Positions 26,945 through 35,725 are shown, counted from the stretch's first letter. The stretch is DNA of 57,753 nt from Streptomyces sp. NRRL B-1347 (GCF_000720325.1 NZ_JOJM01000052.1:1-57753); one strand, 5' to 3'. Notes: generated by a model not told the origin, from the letters alone. Numbers and translations: made by a program.

Positions 26945-28447
26945 GTGCACCGCAGCAGACTCATCGCCCCGGGCGCGCTCGCCGCCTCCCTCCTCCTGGC
27001 GATCCCGGCGACGGCGGCCGACTTCACGCCCGGGGCGCCCGGCGTGGGCGACTCCTACTACCCCGACGCCGGCAACGGCGGCTATGACGTCTCGCACTAC
27101 GACCTGCGTCTGAAGTACCAGCCGAAGACGGACCTGCTCGAAGGCACGGCGACCATCAACGCCACCACCACGCAGGACCTGTCGCGCTTCAACCTCGACT
27201 TCGGCCTCAAGGTCAGCGAGGTGCGCGTCAACGGCAAGAAGGCGGCGTTCGCCCGCTCGGGCGAGCAGGAGCTGGAGATCACGCCGAAGTCCGGCCTGCC
27301 CAAGGGCAGTTCCGTGACCATCGTCGTGCGGTACGCGGGCAAGCCGTCCGAGGTGAAGATCCACGGCTTCACCGCCTGGCAGCGCACGCCCGACGGCGGG
27401 GTCGCGGCCCAGGAGCCGGAGTCGGCCGCCTGGTGGTTCCCCGCCAACGACCACCCGCGCGACAAGGCGACCTTCGACGTGTCGGTGTCCGTCCCCGACG
27501 GCACCCAGGCCATCTCCAACGGCGTGCTCCAGCGGCAGAGCTCGCGCCTGGGCTGGACCCGCTTCGACTGGCGCTCCAACAAGCCGCAGGCGCCGTACCT
27601 CGCGACGCTCGCCGTCGGCAAGTTCGACATCACGACGGACAAGACCGAGAGCGGCCTGCCCGTCCTCAACGCCTACAGCAAGGACCTCGGCGACAACGCG
27701 GGGGCCTCGCGCGCCAGCATCGAGCGGACCACCGAGGTCGCCGAGTGGCTGGAGGAGGTCTTCGGCAAGTACCCGTTCAACGCGCTCGGCGGCTACGTGC
27801 CCAACGTGCCGACCAGCTTCGCCCTGGAGACCCAGACCCGGCCGTTCTACAGCCCGAAGGCCTTCGCGAACGGCTCCAACGTCTCCATCGTGGTGCACGA
27901 GCTGGCCCACCAGTGGTACGGCGACAGCGTCTCCGTGGAGAACTGGAAGGACATCTGGGTCAACGAGGGCTTCGCCCGCTACAGCCAGTGGCTGTGGTCG
28001 GAGAAGGAGGGCGAGGGCACGGCGCAGGAGCTCGCCGACTACACCTACGCCTCGCGTCCCGCCGAGGACCCGTTCTGGCAGGTCAAGCCGGGCGACCCGG
28101 GCCCCGAGAACCAGTTCCACGGCGCCGTGTACGACCGCGGCGCGCTGGCCCTGCAGGCGCTGCGGAACAAGGTCGGCGACAAGACCTTCTTCAAGATCCT
28201 GAAGGGCTGGCCGACGGACCGCCAGTACGGCAACGCGAGCGTGCGCGACTTCGTGTCGTACGCGGAGAAGATCAGCGGCAAGCCGCTGTCGGCGCTCTTC
28301 GACACCTGGCTGTACGAGGCGGGCAAGCCGGCCGCCCCGGCCGCGAAGAAGGCGGGCCTCGTCCGCTCGGCCGCCAAGGCCGCGCCGGCGAAGCCGAAGT
28401 CCTGGAAGAAGATCGCCGCGACGAACTCGCTGCACGACCGCCACTGA
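26945..28447 (+). CDS. Secreted M1 family metallopeptidase
   Basis: 500 aa. A GTG start with GGAG seven bases upstream leads into a signal peptide (LAASLLLAIPATAAD). The zinc site is HELAHQWYGD (H318, H322) with E341 of NEGFARY 18 residues after the second histidine, as in M1. The usual GAMEN exopeptidase loop is replaced by SFALETQ, so N-terminal amine recognition may differ. The C-terminal ERAP-like domain is absent; a Lys/Ala-rich tail follows instead. It is divergent from the CocE gene, making three secreted peptidases in a row. Confidence 0.92.
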   Translation: MHRSRLIAPGALAASLLLAIPATAADFTPGAPGVGDSYYPDAGNGGYDVSHYDLRLKYQPKTDLLEGTATINATTTQDLSRFNLDFGLKVSEVRVNGKKAAFARSGEQELEITPKSGLPKGSSVTIVVRYAGKPSEVKIHGFTAWQRTPDGGVAAQEPESAAWWFPANDHPRDKATFDVSVSVPDGTQAISNGVLQRQSSRLGWTRFDWRSNKPQAPYLATLAVGKFDITTDKTESGLPVLNAYSKDLGDNAGASRASIERTTEVAEWLEEVFGKYPFNALGGYVPNVPTSFALETQTRPFYSPKAFANGSNVSIVVHELAHQWYGDSVSVENWKDIWVNEGFARYSQWLWSEKEGEGTAQELADYTYASRPAEDPFWQVKPGDPGPENQFHGAVYDRGALALQALRNKVGDKTFFKILKGWPTDRQYGNASVRDFVSYAEKISGKPLSALFDTWLYEAGKPAAPAAKKAGLVRSAAKAAPAKPKSWKKIAATNSLHDRH

Positions 28448-28453
28448 CCGGTC

Positions 28454-28485
28454 GCGGGGCCTTTCCCGCCGTGGGAAGGCCCCGC
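28454..28485 (+). terminator. Terminator of the M1 peptidase gene
   Basis: GCGGGGCCTT and AAGGCCCCGC pair perfectly, with an inner CCC/GGG extension after a one-base bulge and a 5-base loop, 7 bp after the stop codon. Confidence 0.75.
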
Positions 28486-28517
28486 TGAGCGGTGACGGTG
28501 CAGTCCGCCGCGCTACG

Positions 28518-28572
28518 GCAGCGCCCCGAAGGGGCGCGGGGAACTGCGCGACCAGCCACCGACGGCCCGCAG
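28518..28572 (+). repeat. REP-like dispersed intergenic element, copy B
   Basis: 55 bp: GCAGCGCCCCGAAGGGGCGC, then GGGGAACTGCGCGACCAGCC and GACGGCCCGCAG. It matches copy C (32465-32520) nearly base for base and copy A in reverse orientation. The first block is a perfect 7-bp-arm hairpin with a GAA loop. Confidence 0.8.
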
Positions 28573-28600
28573 GTTCGGCACCGCACTTCCCGCGCAGCGC

Positions 28601-28905
28601 TCAGCGATGCCGCCGGCGGGCCTCGTAGGCCTGGGGAAGGTACCGGGCCCGCTCCGGCAGACGGGGGGCGAGGAGGCGGACGGCGAGGTCGCGCACCACC
28701 TCGGTCTCCTCCAGCTCCTCGGCCAGCATGCGGCGGTAGTACGGCCAGAAGGCCTCGACCGTGGGCGGCATGTCCTGGTCCCGCAGCCCGAGGACGCGGC
28801 CCACCTGGAGCCACTCCGCGTACAGCTGCCGCTCCTGGCCGGGAGGGCGAGGAGCATCCGGGCGTCGCCCGCGATGTCCCAGAGGATGCCGCCCGGGGGC
28901 GGCCG
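28601..28905 (-). pseudogene. Remnant of an MpaB-family (DUF2236) oxygenase gene
   Basis: Read on the minus strand, a fragment with GILWDIAGDARMLLALP resembles the N-terminal motif of DUF2236 proteins. It is followed at once, in another frame, by RQLYAEWLQVGRVLGLRDQD and EAFWPYYRRML, which belong to the middle of that family, and then LPERARYLPQAYEARRRHR, which resembles its C-terminus. The region between the first two motifs, including the conserved histidine-containing loop, is missing, and a second stretch has gone before the end. I read this as a doubly deleted, frame-broken gene. The surviving in-frame ORF of 67 codons (28601-28804) is unlikely to be functional. Confidence 0.6.
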
Positions 28906-28914
28906 GACGTACGG

Positions 28915-28947
28915 CGGCGGGCGGCGCCCTGAGGGTGCCGCCCGCCG
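28915..28947 (-). terminator. Terminator of the amino-acid permease gene
   Basis: Perfect 11-bp arms, CGGCGGGCGGC and GCCGCCCGCCG, with an 11-base loop, 16 bp beyond the permease stop codon. Confidence 0.75.
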
Positions 28948-28963
28948 TCGCTGTCGTACGTGC

Positions 28964-30430
28964 CTACTTCGTGAGCTCGGCCGCCTCGCGGTCGGTCTCA
29001 CGCGCGGCCTTGCGCTTGATCGCGTACCAGCCCACGACCAGGGCGGCGGCGACGACCGGGATCAGGAAGAGCGTCTTGCGCCCGACCTCCGCGTCCTTCC
29101 ACATCAGGCCGAGCACGGCGAGCAGGAAGGCGATCGTGACGTACTCCGTCACGCCGCTGCCGGGCAGCCGGAACTTCGGCCGCGTGATCAGACCCTCCTT
29201 GGCCCGCTTCACGAATGCCAAGTGACAGACCATGATGCTGATCCAGGTGCCGATGATCCCGAGCGAGGCGACGTTCAGGACGATCTCGAACGCCTTGTCC
29301 GGCACCACGCGGTTCAGGCCGACGCCGAGGACACCGATGCTCGCGGTGAGCAGGATGCCGCCGTAGGGGACCTGGTTGCGGTTCATCTTGGCGGTGAACT
29401 TGGGGGCCGAGCCCGCCATCGCCATCGAGCGCAGGATGCGGCCGGTGGAGTACAGGCCGGAGTTCAGCGAGGACATGGCCGCGGTGAGGACGACGAAGTT
29501 CATCACGTCGCCCGCGCCGGAGACGCCGATCTTGGAGAGGACCGTCACGAAGGGGCTCTCGTCGGCCGAGTACACCGAGCCGGGGAGCAGCAGCGCGAGC
29601 AGCACGACCGAGCCGACGTAGAACAGGCCCACGCGCCACATGATCGAGTTCACGGCGCGCGGCACGATCTTGTGCGGGTCCTTGGTCTCGCCCGCGGCGA
29701 CGCCGACCAGCTCGAGGGAGGCGTACGCGAAGACGACGCCCTGGAGCACGATCACGACCGGCATCACGCCGTTGGGCAGGAAGCCGCCGTGGTCGGTGAT
29801 CATGTTCAGACCGGGCGTCTCGCCACCGACCTCGTGCTGGGTGGAGACGAGGAAGATGCCGACGAACATGAAGGCCACGAGCGCCGCGACCTTGATGATC
29901 GCGAACCAGAACTCCATCTCGCCGAAGTACTTCACCGAGATCAGGTTCACCGCGAGCACGACCGCGAGGGCGATCAGGGCGAGCACCCACTGCGGGATGT
30001 CGGTGAAGAAGCTCCAGTAGTGCGTGTACAGCGCGATCGCGGTGATGTCCGCGATGCACGTCGTCGACCAGTTGAGGAAGTACATCCAGCCGGCGACGTA
30101 GGCGCCCTTCTCGCCGAGGAACTCGCGCGCGTAACTGACGAACGAGCCGGACGAGGGCCGGTACAGGACCATCTCGCCGAGGGCGCGTACGACGAAGAAC
30201 GCGATGACGCCGCACACGAGGTAGGCGACGGCGAGCGCGGGGCCCGCCGAGTGGAGGCGGCCGCCCGCCCCGAGGAAGAGACCGGTGCCGATCGCGCCAC
30301 CAATGGCGATCATGTTGACGTGGCGGGCCTTGAGGTCCTTGCTGTAACCGGCGTCGCCCGCGTCCGCGGGGGCCTGGGACTCAGCGGTGCCCGCTGCGTC
30401 CACGGCCGTGTCTACGGCGTCGTTGCTCAC
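28964..30430 (-). CDS. Amino acid permease (APC superfamily, AAT type)
   Basis: 488 aa with twelve predicted helices. MIAIGGAIGTGLFLGAGG is the classic TM1 motif of the family and RPSSGSFVSYAREFLGEKGA the TM3 loop; GVVFAYASLELVGVAAGETKDP is the loop with the consensus amphipathic region. It resembles AnsP/GabP-type proton-coupled permeases; the substrate is unknown. A GTG start (SNDAVDTAVD) gives a 30-residue acidic cytoplasmic N-terminus; its ribosome-binding site is weak. A TCTCAC-ATG-GTGAGA palindrome at 30580-30594 lies upstream and may be a regulator site. Confidence 0.92.
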   Translation of the reverse strand: MSNDAVDTAVDAAGTAESQAPADAGDAGYSKDLKARHVNMIAIGGAIGTGLFLGAGGRLHSAGPALAVAYLVCGVIAFFVVRALGEMVLYRPSSGSFVSYAREFLGEKGAYVAGWMYFLNWSTTCIADITAIALYTHYWSFFTDIPQWVLALIALAVVLAVNLISVKYFGEMEFWFAIIKVAALVAFMFVGIFLVSTQHEVGGETPGLNMITDHGGFLPNGVMPVVIVLQGVVFAYASLELVGVAAGETKDPHKIVPRAVNSIMWRVGLFYVGSVVLLALLLPGSVYSADESPFVTVLSKIGVSGAGDVMNFVVLTAAMSSLNSGLYSTGRILRSMAMAGSAPKFTAKMNRNQVPYGGILLTASIGVLGVGLNRVVPDKAFEIVLNVASLGIIGTWISIMVCHLAFVKRAKEGLITRPKFRLPGSGVTEYVTIAFLLAVLGLMWKDAEVGRKTLFLIPVVAAALVVGWYAIKRKAARETDREAAELTK

Positions 30431-30614
30431 GTGGAAGATCCACTCTGTGGTGCCCGGAAAGAGCTCCCGGGGTCCGGATGTGCTCCGGCCCGTGGCACCC
30501 CTGACGCACCACGGACCGACCCGACACCTTCCCTTACGCAACGCGTATAACGCGGTGGCGCACGTCACATAGCGGTACTTCTCACATGGTGAGAGTCGTG
30601 TGTACAGCCGCGTG

Positions 30615-32420
30615 TCACTCGGTGTACAGGCTCTCGATGAGGTTCCGGTACTTCTCCCTGATGACCCGGCGGCGCAGCTTGAGCGACGGGGTGAGCTCGC
30701 CGGTCTCGGGGCCCCACTCCTCGGTGAGCAGCAGATGGCGCTTGACCTGCTCGGTGCGGTTGAGGCGCGCGTTGGCCGCCTCGACGGCGCGGGCGACCTC
30801 CTGCCGGACCTCCGCGCTCGCGGCCGGGTCGCCCTCGATGCCGCGCGCGGCGGCCCAGGCCGCGGCCGCCTCCGGCTCCAGGACGAGGAGCGCCACCAGA
30901 TAGGAGCGGCCGTCGCCGTGCACCAGGGCCTGGCCGATGAGCGGGTGCTCCTTGAGGGCGCTCTCGACGACGGCGGGCGCGACGTTCTTGCCGGTGGAGG
31001 TGACGATCAGCTCCTTCTTGCGGTCGGTCACCCAGAGGTAGCCGTCCTCGTCGAGCCGCCCGACGTCACCGGTGGCGAACCAGCCGTCGGCGTCCCGGAC
31101 GTCGTCGACGCCGCCGTCGGCCCGCAGATAGCCCTCGCACACGTAGGGGCCGCGCACCAGGATCTCGCCGTCGTCGGCCGTGCGGACCTCCATGCCGCGC
31201 AGCGCCCTGCCCACCGAGCCGAGCCTGAAGGTCTCCGGGCCGTTGGTGGTGACCACGCCGCTGGTCTCCGTCAGGCCCCAGGCGTCCACGACCACCAGGC
31301 CGAAGCCCGCCCAGAACCGGGCCACGCCCACCGGCATCGGGGCCGCCGCACTGGCCGCCCACAGCAGCCGGTCGAGCCCGGCGCGCGCGAGCAGCGGGTC
31401 GAGCACCTTCTCCTTGGCCTCGCGGAAGGCCGCGTCGAGGTCGGCCGGCGGGCGCTCGCCGCGCTCGCGGCAGGCCACGTGCGCGCGGGCCGTCCCGTTC
31501 GCCGCCTCGACGACGCGCCGCTGCTCCTCGGGGAGGGCGGCGAGGGCCGCGCCGAAGGACGCGGCGAACTTCTCCCACACGCGCGGGACGCCGAAGAACT
31601 GCAGCGGGTGCAGCTCGCGCACGGAGTCGGCGACCTGCGCGGGGTCCGCGCACAGGTGCACGGGCGCGGCCCGGTACAGCGGCAGGTAGATGCCGAGCAT
31701 CCGCTCCGCTATGTGCGCGAACGGCAGGTAGCAGAGGTGGGCGGCGAGCGGCGGGAAGCCGACGGCCTCGTCCAGGGCGATGCCGTTCAGGAGCACCCCG
31801 CGATGGGTCAGGCGCACGCCCTTGGGGTCGCCGGTGGTGCCGGAGGTGTAGACGACGGTCAGCGGATCGGTGGGCCGGACCTCGCGCCAGGTCTTGTCGA
31901 AGGCGTCGGCCCGGTGCGCCCGGGTGCCGCTCTCGCGCACCGCCGCGTACGTGCCGTGCGGCCCCGCCGCGGCCGCGTCGACGACCACGAGCCGCTCCAG
32001 GGGCACCGTGGTGTCGGCGAGGGCGGGCTCCCAGCGGGCGAGTTCGCGCGCACCCTCGACGACGGCGAGGCGGGCGCGGCTGTGCCGGGCGATGTGGGCG
32101 ATCTGCCCGGGCGCCGAGGTGCCGTACACGGTGACGGGGACGGCGCCGAGGTGGACCAGGGCGAGGTCGGTCAGCCAGTGCTCGGGCCGGTTGGCCATCA
32201 TCATCAGGACGTGCTCGCCGCGGCGCACCCCGAGGGCGGCGTACCCGGCGGCGAGGACCGCGACGTCGCGCCGCACCTCGGCCCAGGTGAGCGTCGTCCA
32301 GGCGGGCCCTTCGCGCCAGGACAGGGCGGGCAGACCGGGATGGTCCTCGGCGTTGCGCAGCAGCAGGGCGGGGAACGTGAGGTCGGCGGGGTCCCCCGGG
32401 AGTCGCAGGTTCTTGGTCAT
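30615..32420 (-). CDS. AMP-dependent long-chain fatty-acid-CoA ligase (FadD-like)
   Basis: 601 aa ANL-superfamily enzyme. The P-loop is VVYTSGTTGDPKGVRLTHRG near residue 190, the A5 motif WGLTETSG near 350 and the A7/A8 motifs GWFATGDVG and DRKKELIVTSTGKNVAP near 425-455. It activates a fatty acid to its acyl-adenylate and then to the CoA thioester. AGGAGG lies 8 bases before the ATG. It is divergent from a MerR-type regulator across 241 bp that contain a REP element and a palindrome, and lies near a beta-oxidation operon that could use its product. In this family the final lysine lies near KLRRRVIREKY. Confidence 0.92.
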   Translation of the reverse strand: MTKNLRLPGDPADLTFPALLLRNAEDHPGLPALSWREGPAWTTLTWAEVRRDVAVLAAGYAALGVRRGEHVLMMMANRPEHWLTDLALVHLGAVPVTVYGTSAPGQIAHIARHSRARLAVVEGARELARWEPALADTTVPLERLVVVDAAAAGPHGTYAAVRESGTRAHRADAFDKTWREVRPTDPLTVVYTSGTTGDPKGVRLTHRGVLLNGIALDEAVGFPPLAAHLCYLPFAHIAERMLGIYLPLYRAAPVHLCADPAQVADSVRELHPLQFFGVPRVWEKFAASFGAALAALPEEQRRVVEAANGTARAHVACRERGERPPADLDAAFREAKEKVLDPLLARAGLDRLLWAASAAAPMPVGVARFWAGFGLVVVDAWGLTETSGVVTTNGPETFRLGSVGRALRGMEVRTADDGEILVRGPYVCEGYLRADGGVDDVRDADGWFATGDVGRLDEDGYLWVTDRKKELIVTSTGKNVAPAVVESALKEHPLIGQALVHGDGRSYLVALLVLEPEAAAAWAAARGIEGDPAASAEVRQEVARAVEAANARLNRTEQVKRHLLLTEEWGPETGELTPSLKLRRRVIREKYRNLIESLYTE

Positions 32421-32464
32421 GGAACCGCCTCCTGAGTGGTCTGTGCGGAAGTGCGGTGCAGTGC

Positions 32465-32520
32465 GGCAGCGCCCCGAAGGGGCGCGGGGAACCGCGCGAC
32501 CAGCCACAGACGGCCCGCGG
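32465..32520 (+). repeat. REP-like dispersed intergenic element, copy C
   Basis: 56 bp nearly identical to copy B: GGCAGCGCCCCGAAGGGGCG, then GGGGAACCGCGCGACCAGCC and GACGGCCCGCGG. It lies in the divergent gap before the FadD-like gene. The 7-bp-arm GAA hairpin is intact. Confidence 0.8.
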
Positions 32521-32589
32521 GCGAAAGACGGCCCATCCCGCCCATCCCAGCGGAGTGCACCGGCTACGTGGCGTGACTGCCCCGGAGAC

Positions 32590-32626
32590 TTTCACAGCGG
32601 CGGTGGTACAGCAATACTGTTGCACC
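32590..32626 (+). promoter_or_regulatory. Promoter and operator of the MerR-type regulator
   Basis: TTTCAC (32590-32595) and TACTGT (32615-32620) are 19 bp apart, the long spacing typical of MerR-controlled promoters. The interrupted palindrome GGTACAGCAATACTGTTGCA with the following CC (32605-32626; 16 of 22 positions symmetric) overlaps the -10. It is well placed to let the adjacent MerR protein act on its own gene and perhaps on the divergent ligase. Confidence 0.45.
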
Positions 32627-32661
32627 GCATTGCCGCACGACCTGGGAGGCGACGCACGGCC

Positions 32662-33474
32662 ATGGCGACGGGCACGGAGGGGCCGGCGACGGGCACGCGC
32701 GCGTCGGCGGGGGACCCGCGGGAGCACACGGGGAGGGACCCTCGGGAGCCGGCCGCCGGGCACGGGGCGACCTACACGGTCGACGAACTCGCCGCACGCG
32801 CGGGCGTCACCGTGCGCACCATCCGCTTCTACAGCACCAAGGGCCTGCTGCCGCCGCCCGTGATCGGCCCGCGCCGCGTGGGCCACTACGGCCCCGAGCA
32901 CCTCTCCCGGCTCGCGCTCATCGAGGAGTTGCAGCACCAGGGCATGACGCTCGCGGCGATCGAGCGGTATCTGGAGCAGCTGCCGCCGGACCTGAGCGCG
33001 CACGACCTGGCCATCCACCGCGCGGTGGTGGCCTCGTGGGCGCCGGAGGGCGCGGAGGAGGTGTCCCGCGCCGGTCTGGAGCGCCGGGCGGGCCGGGCGC
33101 TCTCCGCGGAGGACGTGCGGCGGCTCGCCGCGATGGGCGTCGTCGCCTACGACGCGGAGGCGGACCGCTGCCGGGTCGACCCGGGGCTCCTGCGGCTCGG
33201 CCTGCGGCTCCTGGACGTACCGATTCCGCACGAGACGATCCTGGCGGCGCGCACGGTCCTGATGGAGCACACGCGCTCGGCGGCGCACGAGCTGTCGCGG
33301 CTCTTCCGCGACCAGGTGTCGGGGCCCTACCGCGAGCACGCGTCGGACCCCGAGCACGTGGCGGCGATGAAGTCGCTCTCGGCCCATATGCAGCCGCTGG
33401 TGGTGCAGGCCCTGGTCACGGCGTTCCAGCGGTCCTTGAAGGAGGAGCTGAGGGAGTGGCTCACGGAGACCTGA
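32662..33474 (+). CDS. MerR family transcriptional regulator
   Basis: 270 aa. A 38-residue flexible N-terminus is followed by the MerR winged helix: TVDELAARAGVTVRTIRFYS, then GLLPPPVIGPRRVGHYGPEH and a helix ending in LERYLEQLP-like sequence (read as IERYLEQLP). The long C-terminal domain (residues 120-270) lacks metal-binding cysteines and is rich in helices, so a hydrophobic or CoA-type ligand is more likely than a metal. GGGAGG is 12 bases before the ATG. Divergent from the FadD-like gene and convergent with the beta-oxidation operon, it is the obvious local candidate to control fatty-acid degradation. Confidence 0.9.
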   Translation: MATGTEGPATGTRASAGDPREHTGRDPREPAAGHGATYTVDELAARAGVTVRTIRFYSTKGLLPPPVIGPRRVGHYGPEHLSRLALIEELQHQGMTLAAIERYLEQLPPDLSAHDLAIHRAVVASWAPEGAEEVSRAGLERRAGRALSAEDVRRLAAMGVVAYDAEADRCRVDPGLLRLGLRLLDVPIPHETILAARTVLMEHTRSAAHELSRLFRDQVSGPYREHASDPEHVAAMKSLSAHMQPLVVQALVTAFQRSLKEELREWLTET

Positions 33475-33499
33475 GCCACTCCCCCGCGCGGCGGGCGGC

Positions 33500-35677
33500 T
33501 CAGCCGTCGCTGAACTTCTCGCCCCGGTCCGCCTTCTCCACGAGCAGCGCGGGCGGCGCGAACCGCTCGCCGTAGCGCTCGGCGAGCTCCCGCGCGCGGG
33601 TCACGAAGCCGGGCAGACCCCCTTCGTAGCCGTTGATGTACTGGAGCACGCCGCCGGTCCAGCCCGGGAAGCCGATGCCGAAGATGGAGCCGATGTTGGC
33701 GTCGGCGACCGAGGTGAGGACGCCCTCCTCGAGGAGGCGCACGGTGTCGAGCGCCTCGGAGAACAGCATCCGCTCCTGCATGTCCGCGAACGGGATGCTG
33801 TGCCCCGGCTTGCTGAAGTGCTCGCGCAGGCCCGGCCACAGGCCGGTGCGCTTGCCGTCGTCGCCGTAGTCGTAGAAGCCCTTGCCGCCGCTGCGGCCGG
33901 TCCGGTCGAACTCGTCGACCATGCGGTCGATGACGGCCTCCGCGGGGTGGGTGGCCCAGGTGCCGCCCGCCTCCTCGACGGCGCGCTTCGACTCGTTGCG
34001 GATCTTGCGGGGCAGCGTGAGCGTCAGCTCGTCCATCAGGGACAGGACCTTCGCCGGGTAGCCCGCCTGGGCCGCGGCCTGCTCGACGGACGCGGGCTCG
34101 ACGCCCTCGCCGACCATCGCGACGCCCTCGTTGATGAAGTGGCCGATGACCCGCGAGGTGAAGAAGCCGCGCGAGTCGTTGACCACGATCGGGGTCTTGT
34201 TGATCTGGCGGACGAGATCGAAGGCGCGGGCCAGCGCCTCCTCGCCGGTGCGCTCGCCCTTGATGATCTCCACGAGCGGCATCTTGTCTACGGGCGAGAA
34301 GAAGTGCAGGCCGATGAAGTCCACCGGCCGGGAGACGCCCTCGGCGAGCAGGGTGATGGGCAGGGTCGAGGTGTTGGAGCACAGGAGCGCGTCGGGCGCG
34401 ACGACGTCCTGGACCTCCTGGAACACCTTGTGCTTGAGCTCGGGGTTCTCGAAGACCGCCTCGATGACCGCGTCGCAGCCCGCGAGGTCGGCCACGTCGC
34501 CGGAGGCCGTGATGCGGGCGAGCAGCGCGTCCGCCTTCTCGCGGGTGGTGCGGCCGCGCGCGACGGCCTTCTCGCACAGCTTCTCCGAATAGGCCTTGCC
34601 CTTGGCCGCGGCCTCGGCGGAGACGTCCTTGAGGACGACGTCGATGCCCGCGCGGGCGCAGGAGTAGGCGATGCCCGCGCCCATCATCCCGGCGCCGAGC
34701 ACGGCGGCCTTGCGGACCTTGCGGGGCTCGATGCCCTTGGGGCGGTTGGCGCCGGAGTTGACGGCCTGGAGGTCGAAGAAGAAGGCCTGGATCATGTTCT
34801 TCGAGGTCTGGCCCGTGACCAGCTCCGTGAAGTACCGGGCCTCGATGGTCAGGGCGGTCTCGAAGTCGACCTGGGAGCCCTCGACGGCGGCCGCGAGGAT
34901 GTTGCGAGGCGCCGGGTAGGGGGCGCCGTTCAGCTGCTTCTTGAGGTTGGCGGGGAAGGCCGGGAGGTTCGCGGCGAACTTCGGGTGGGCCGGGGTGCCG
35001 CCGGGGATGCGGTAGCCGGGCACGTCCCAGGGCTGCTGGGACTCGGGGTGGGCGTCGATGAAGGCGCGGGCCTTGGCCAGCATCTCCTCGGGGGTCGCGG
35101 CCACTTCGTGCACGAGGCCGTTCTCCAGGGCCCGCTCCGGGTTGTACTGGGTACCCTGGAGCAGCACCTTGAGCAGGGCGTCGGCGATGCCCATGAGGCG
35201 GACGGTGCGGGTGACGCCGCCGCCCGCGGGGAGCAGGCCGAGGGTGACCTCGGGCAGGCCGATCTTGGAGCCGGGGGCGTCGAGCGCGATCCGGTGGTGG
35301 CTGGCCAGGGCGATCTCGTAGCCGCCGCCGAGGGCCGCGCCGTTGATGGCGGCGACGACGGGCTTGCCGAGGGTCTCGATGCGGCGCAGCGAGTTCTTGA
35401 TCGCGGTGCCGGTCTCGAAGGCGGCCCGGGCGTTCTCGGGGCCGACCTGGATCATTTCCTTGAGGTCGCCGCCCGCGAAGAAGGTCTTCTTGGCGGAGGT
35501 GTAGACGATGCCGCGGATGGAGTCCTTCTCGGCCTCGGCGCGCTCGGCGATCGCGGCGATGGAGTCCTTGAACGCCTGGTTCATCGTGTTCGCGGACTGG
35601 TTGGGGTCGTCGAGGACGAGGGTGACGACGCCGGTGTCGTCCTGTTCCCAGCGGATGGTGGTGCTCTCGGTGGTCAT
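33500..35677 (-). CDS. fadB: Bifunctional 3-hydroxyacyl-CoA dehydrogenase / enoyl-CoA hydratase (FadB/FadJ-type)
   Basis: 725 aa. The N-terminal crotonase domain (residues 1-200) keeps AGGDLKEM, GAALGGGYEIALA and LPEVTLGLLPAGGG, including both catalytic glutamates. A linker leads to the NAD-binding domain with VLGAGMMGAGIAYSCARAG at residues 327-345 and the dehydrogenase signature FIGLHFFSPVDKMPLVEI with the catalytic histidine; the C-terminal helical domain completes the fold. It performs the second and third steps of beta-oxidation. It is last in the operon, 48 bp after the thiolase gene, matching the paired subunits of a trifunctional complex. Confidence 0.95.
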   Translation of the reverse strand: MTTESTTIRWEQDDTGVVTLVLDDPNQSANTMNQAFKDSIAAIAERAEAEKDSIRGIVYTSAKKTFFAGGDLKEMIQVGPENARAAFETGTAIKNSLRRIETLGKPVVAAINGAALGGGYEIALASHHRIALDAPGSKIGLPEVTLGLLPAGGGVTRTVRLMGIADALLKVLLQGTQYNPERALENGLVHEVAATPEEMLAKARAFIDAHPESQQPWDVPGYRIPGGTPAHPKFAANLPAFPANLKKQLNGAPYPAPRNILAAAVEGSQVDFETALTIEARYFTELVTGQTSKNMIQAFFFDLQAVNSGANRPKGIEPRKVRKAAVLGAGMMGAGIAYSCARAGIDVVLKDVSAEAAAKGKAYSEKLCEKAVARGRTTREKADALLARITASGDVADLAGCDAVIEAVFENPELKHKVFQEVQDVVAPDALLCSNTSTLPITLLAEGVSRPVDFIGLHFFSPVDKMPLVEIIKGERTGEEALARAFDLVRQINKTPIVVNDSRGFFTSRVIGHFINEGVAMVGEGVEPASVEQAAAQAGYPAKVLSLMDELTLTLPRKIRNESKRAVEEAGGTWATHPAEAVIDRMVDEFDRTGRSGGKGFYDYGDDGKRTGLWPGLREHFSKPGHSIPFADMQERMLFSEALDTVRLLEEGVLTSVADANIGSIFGIGFPGWTGGVLQYINGYEGGLPGFVTRARELAERYGERFAPPALLVEKADRGEKFSDG

Positions 35678-35725
35678 GTGGTGGTCTCCGTAGAAGTCTT
35701 GGAAGGCAGGCCGAGCCGCTGGGGT

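Noticed and set aside
28513..29001. A 162-codon minus-strand ORF covering the MpaB remnant
   Set aside because: Only a short segment resembles the family, and the rest reads the permease terminator and a REP element, so it is not an intact gene.
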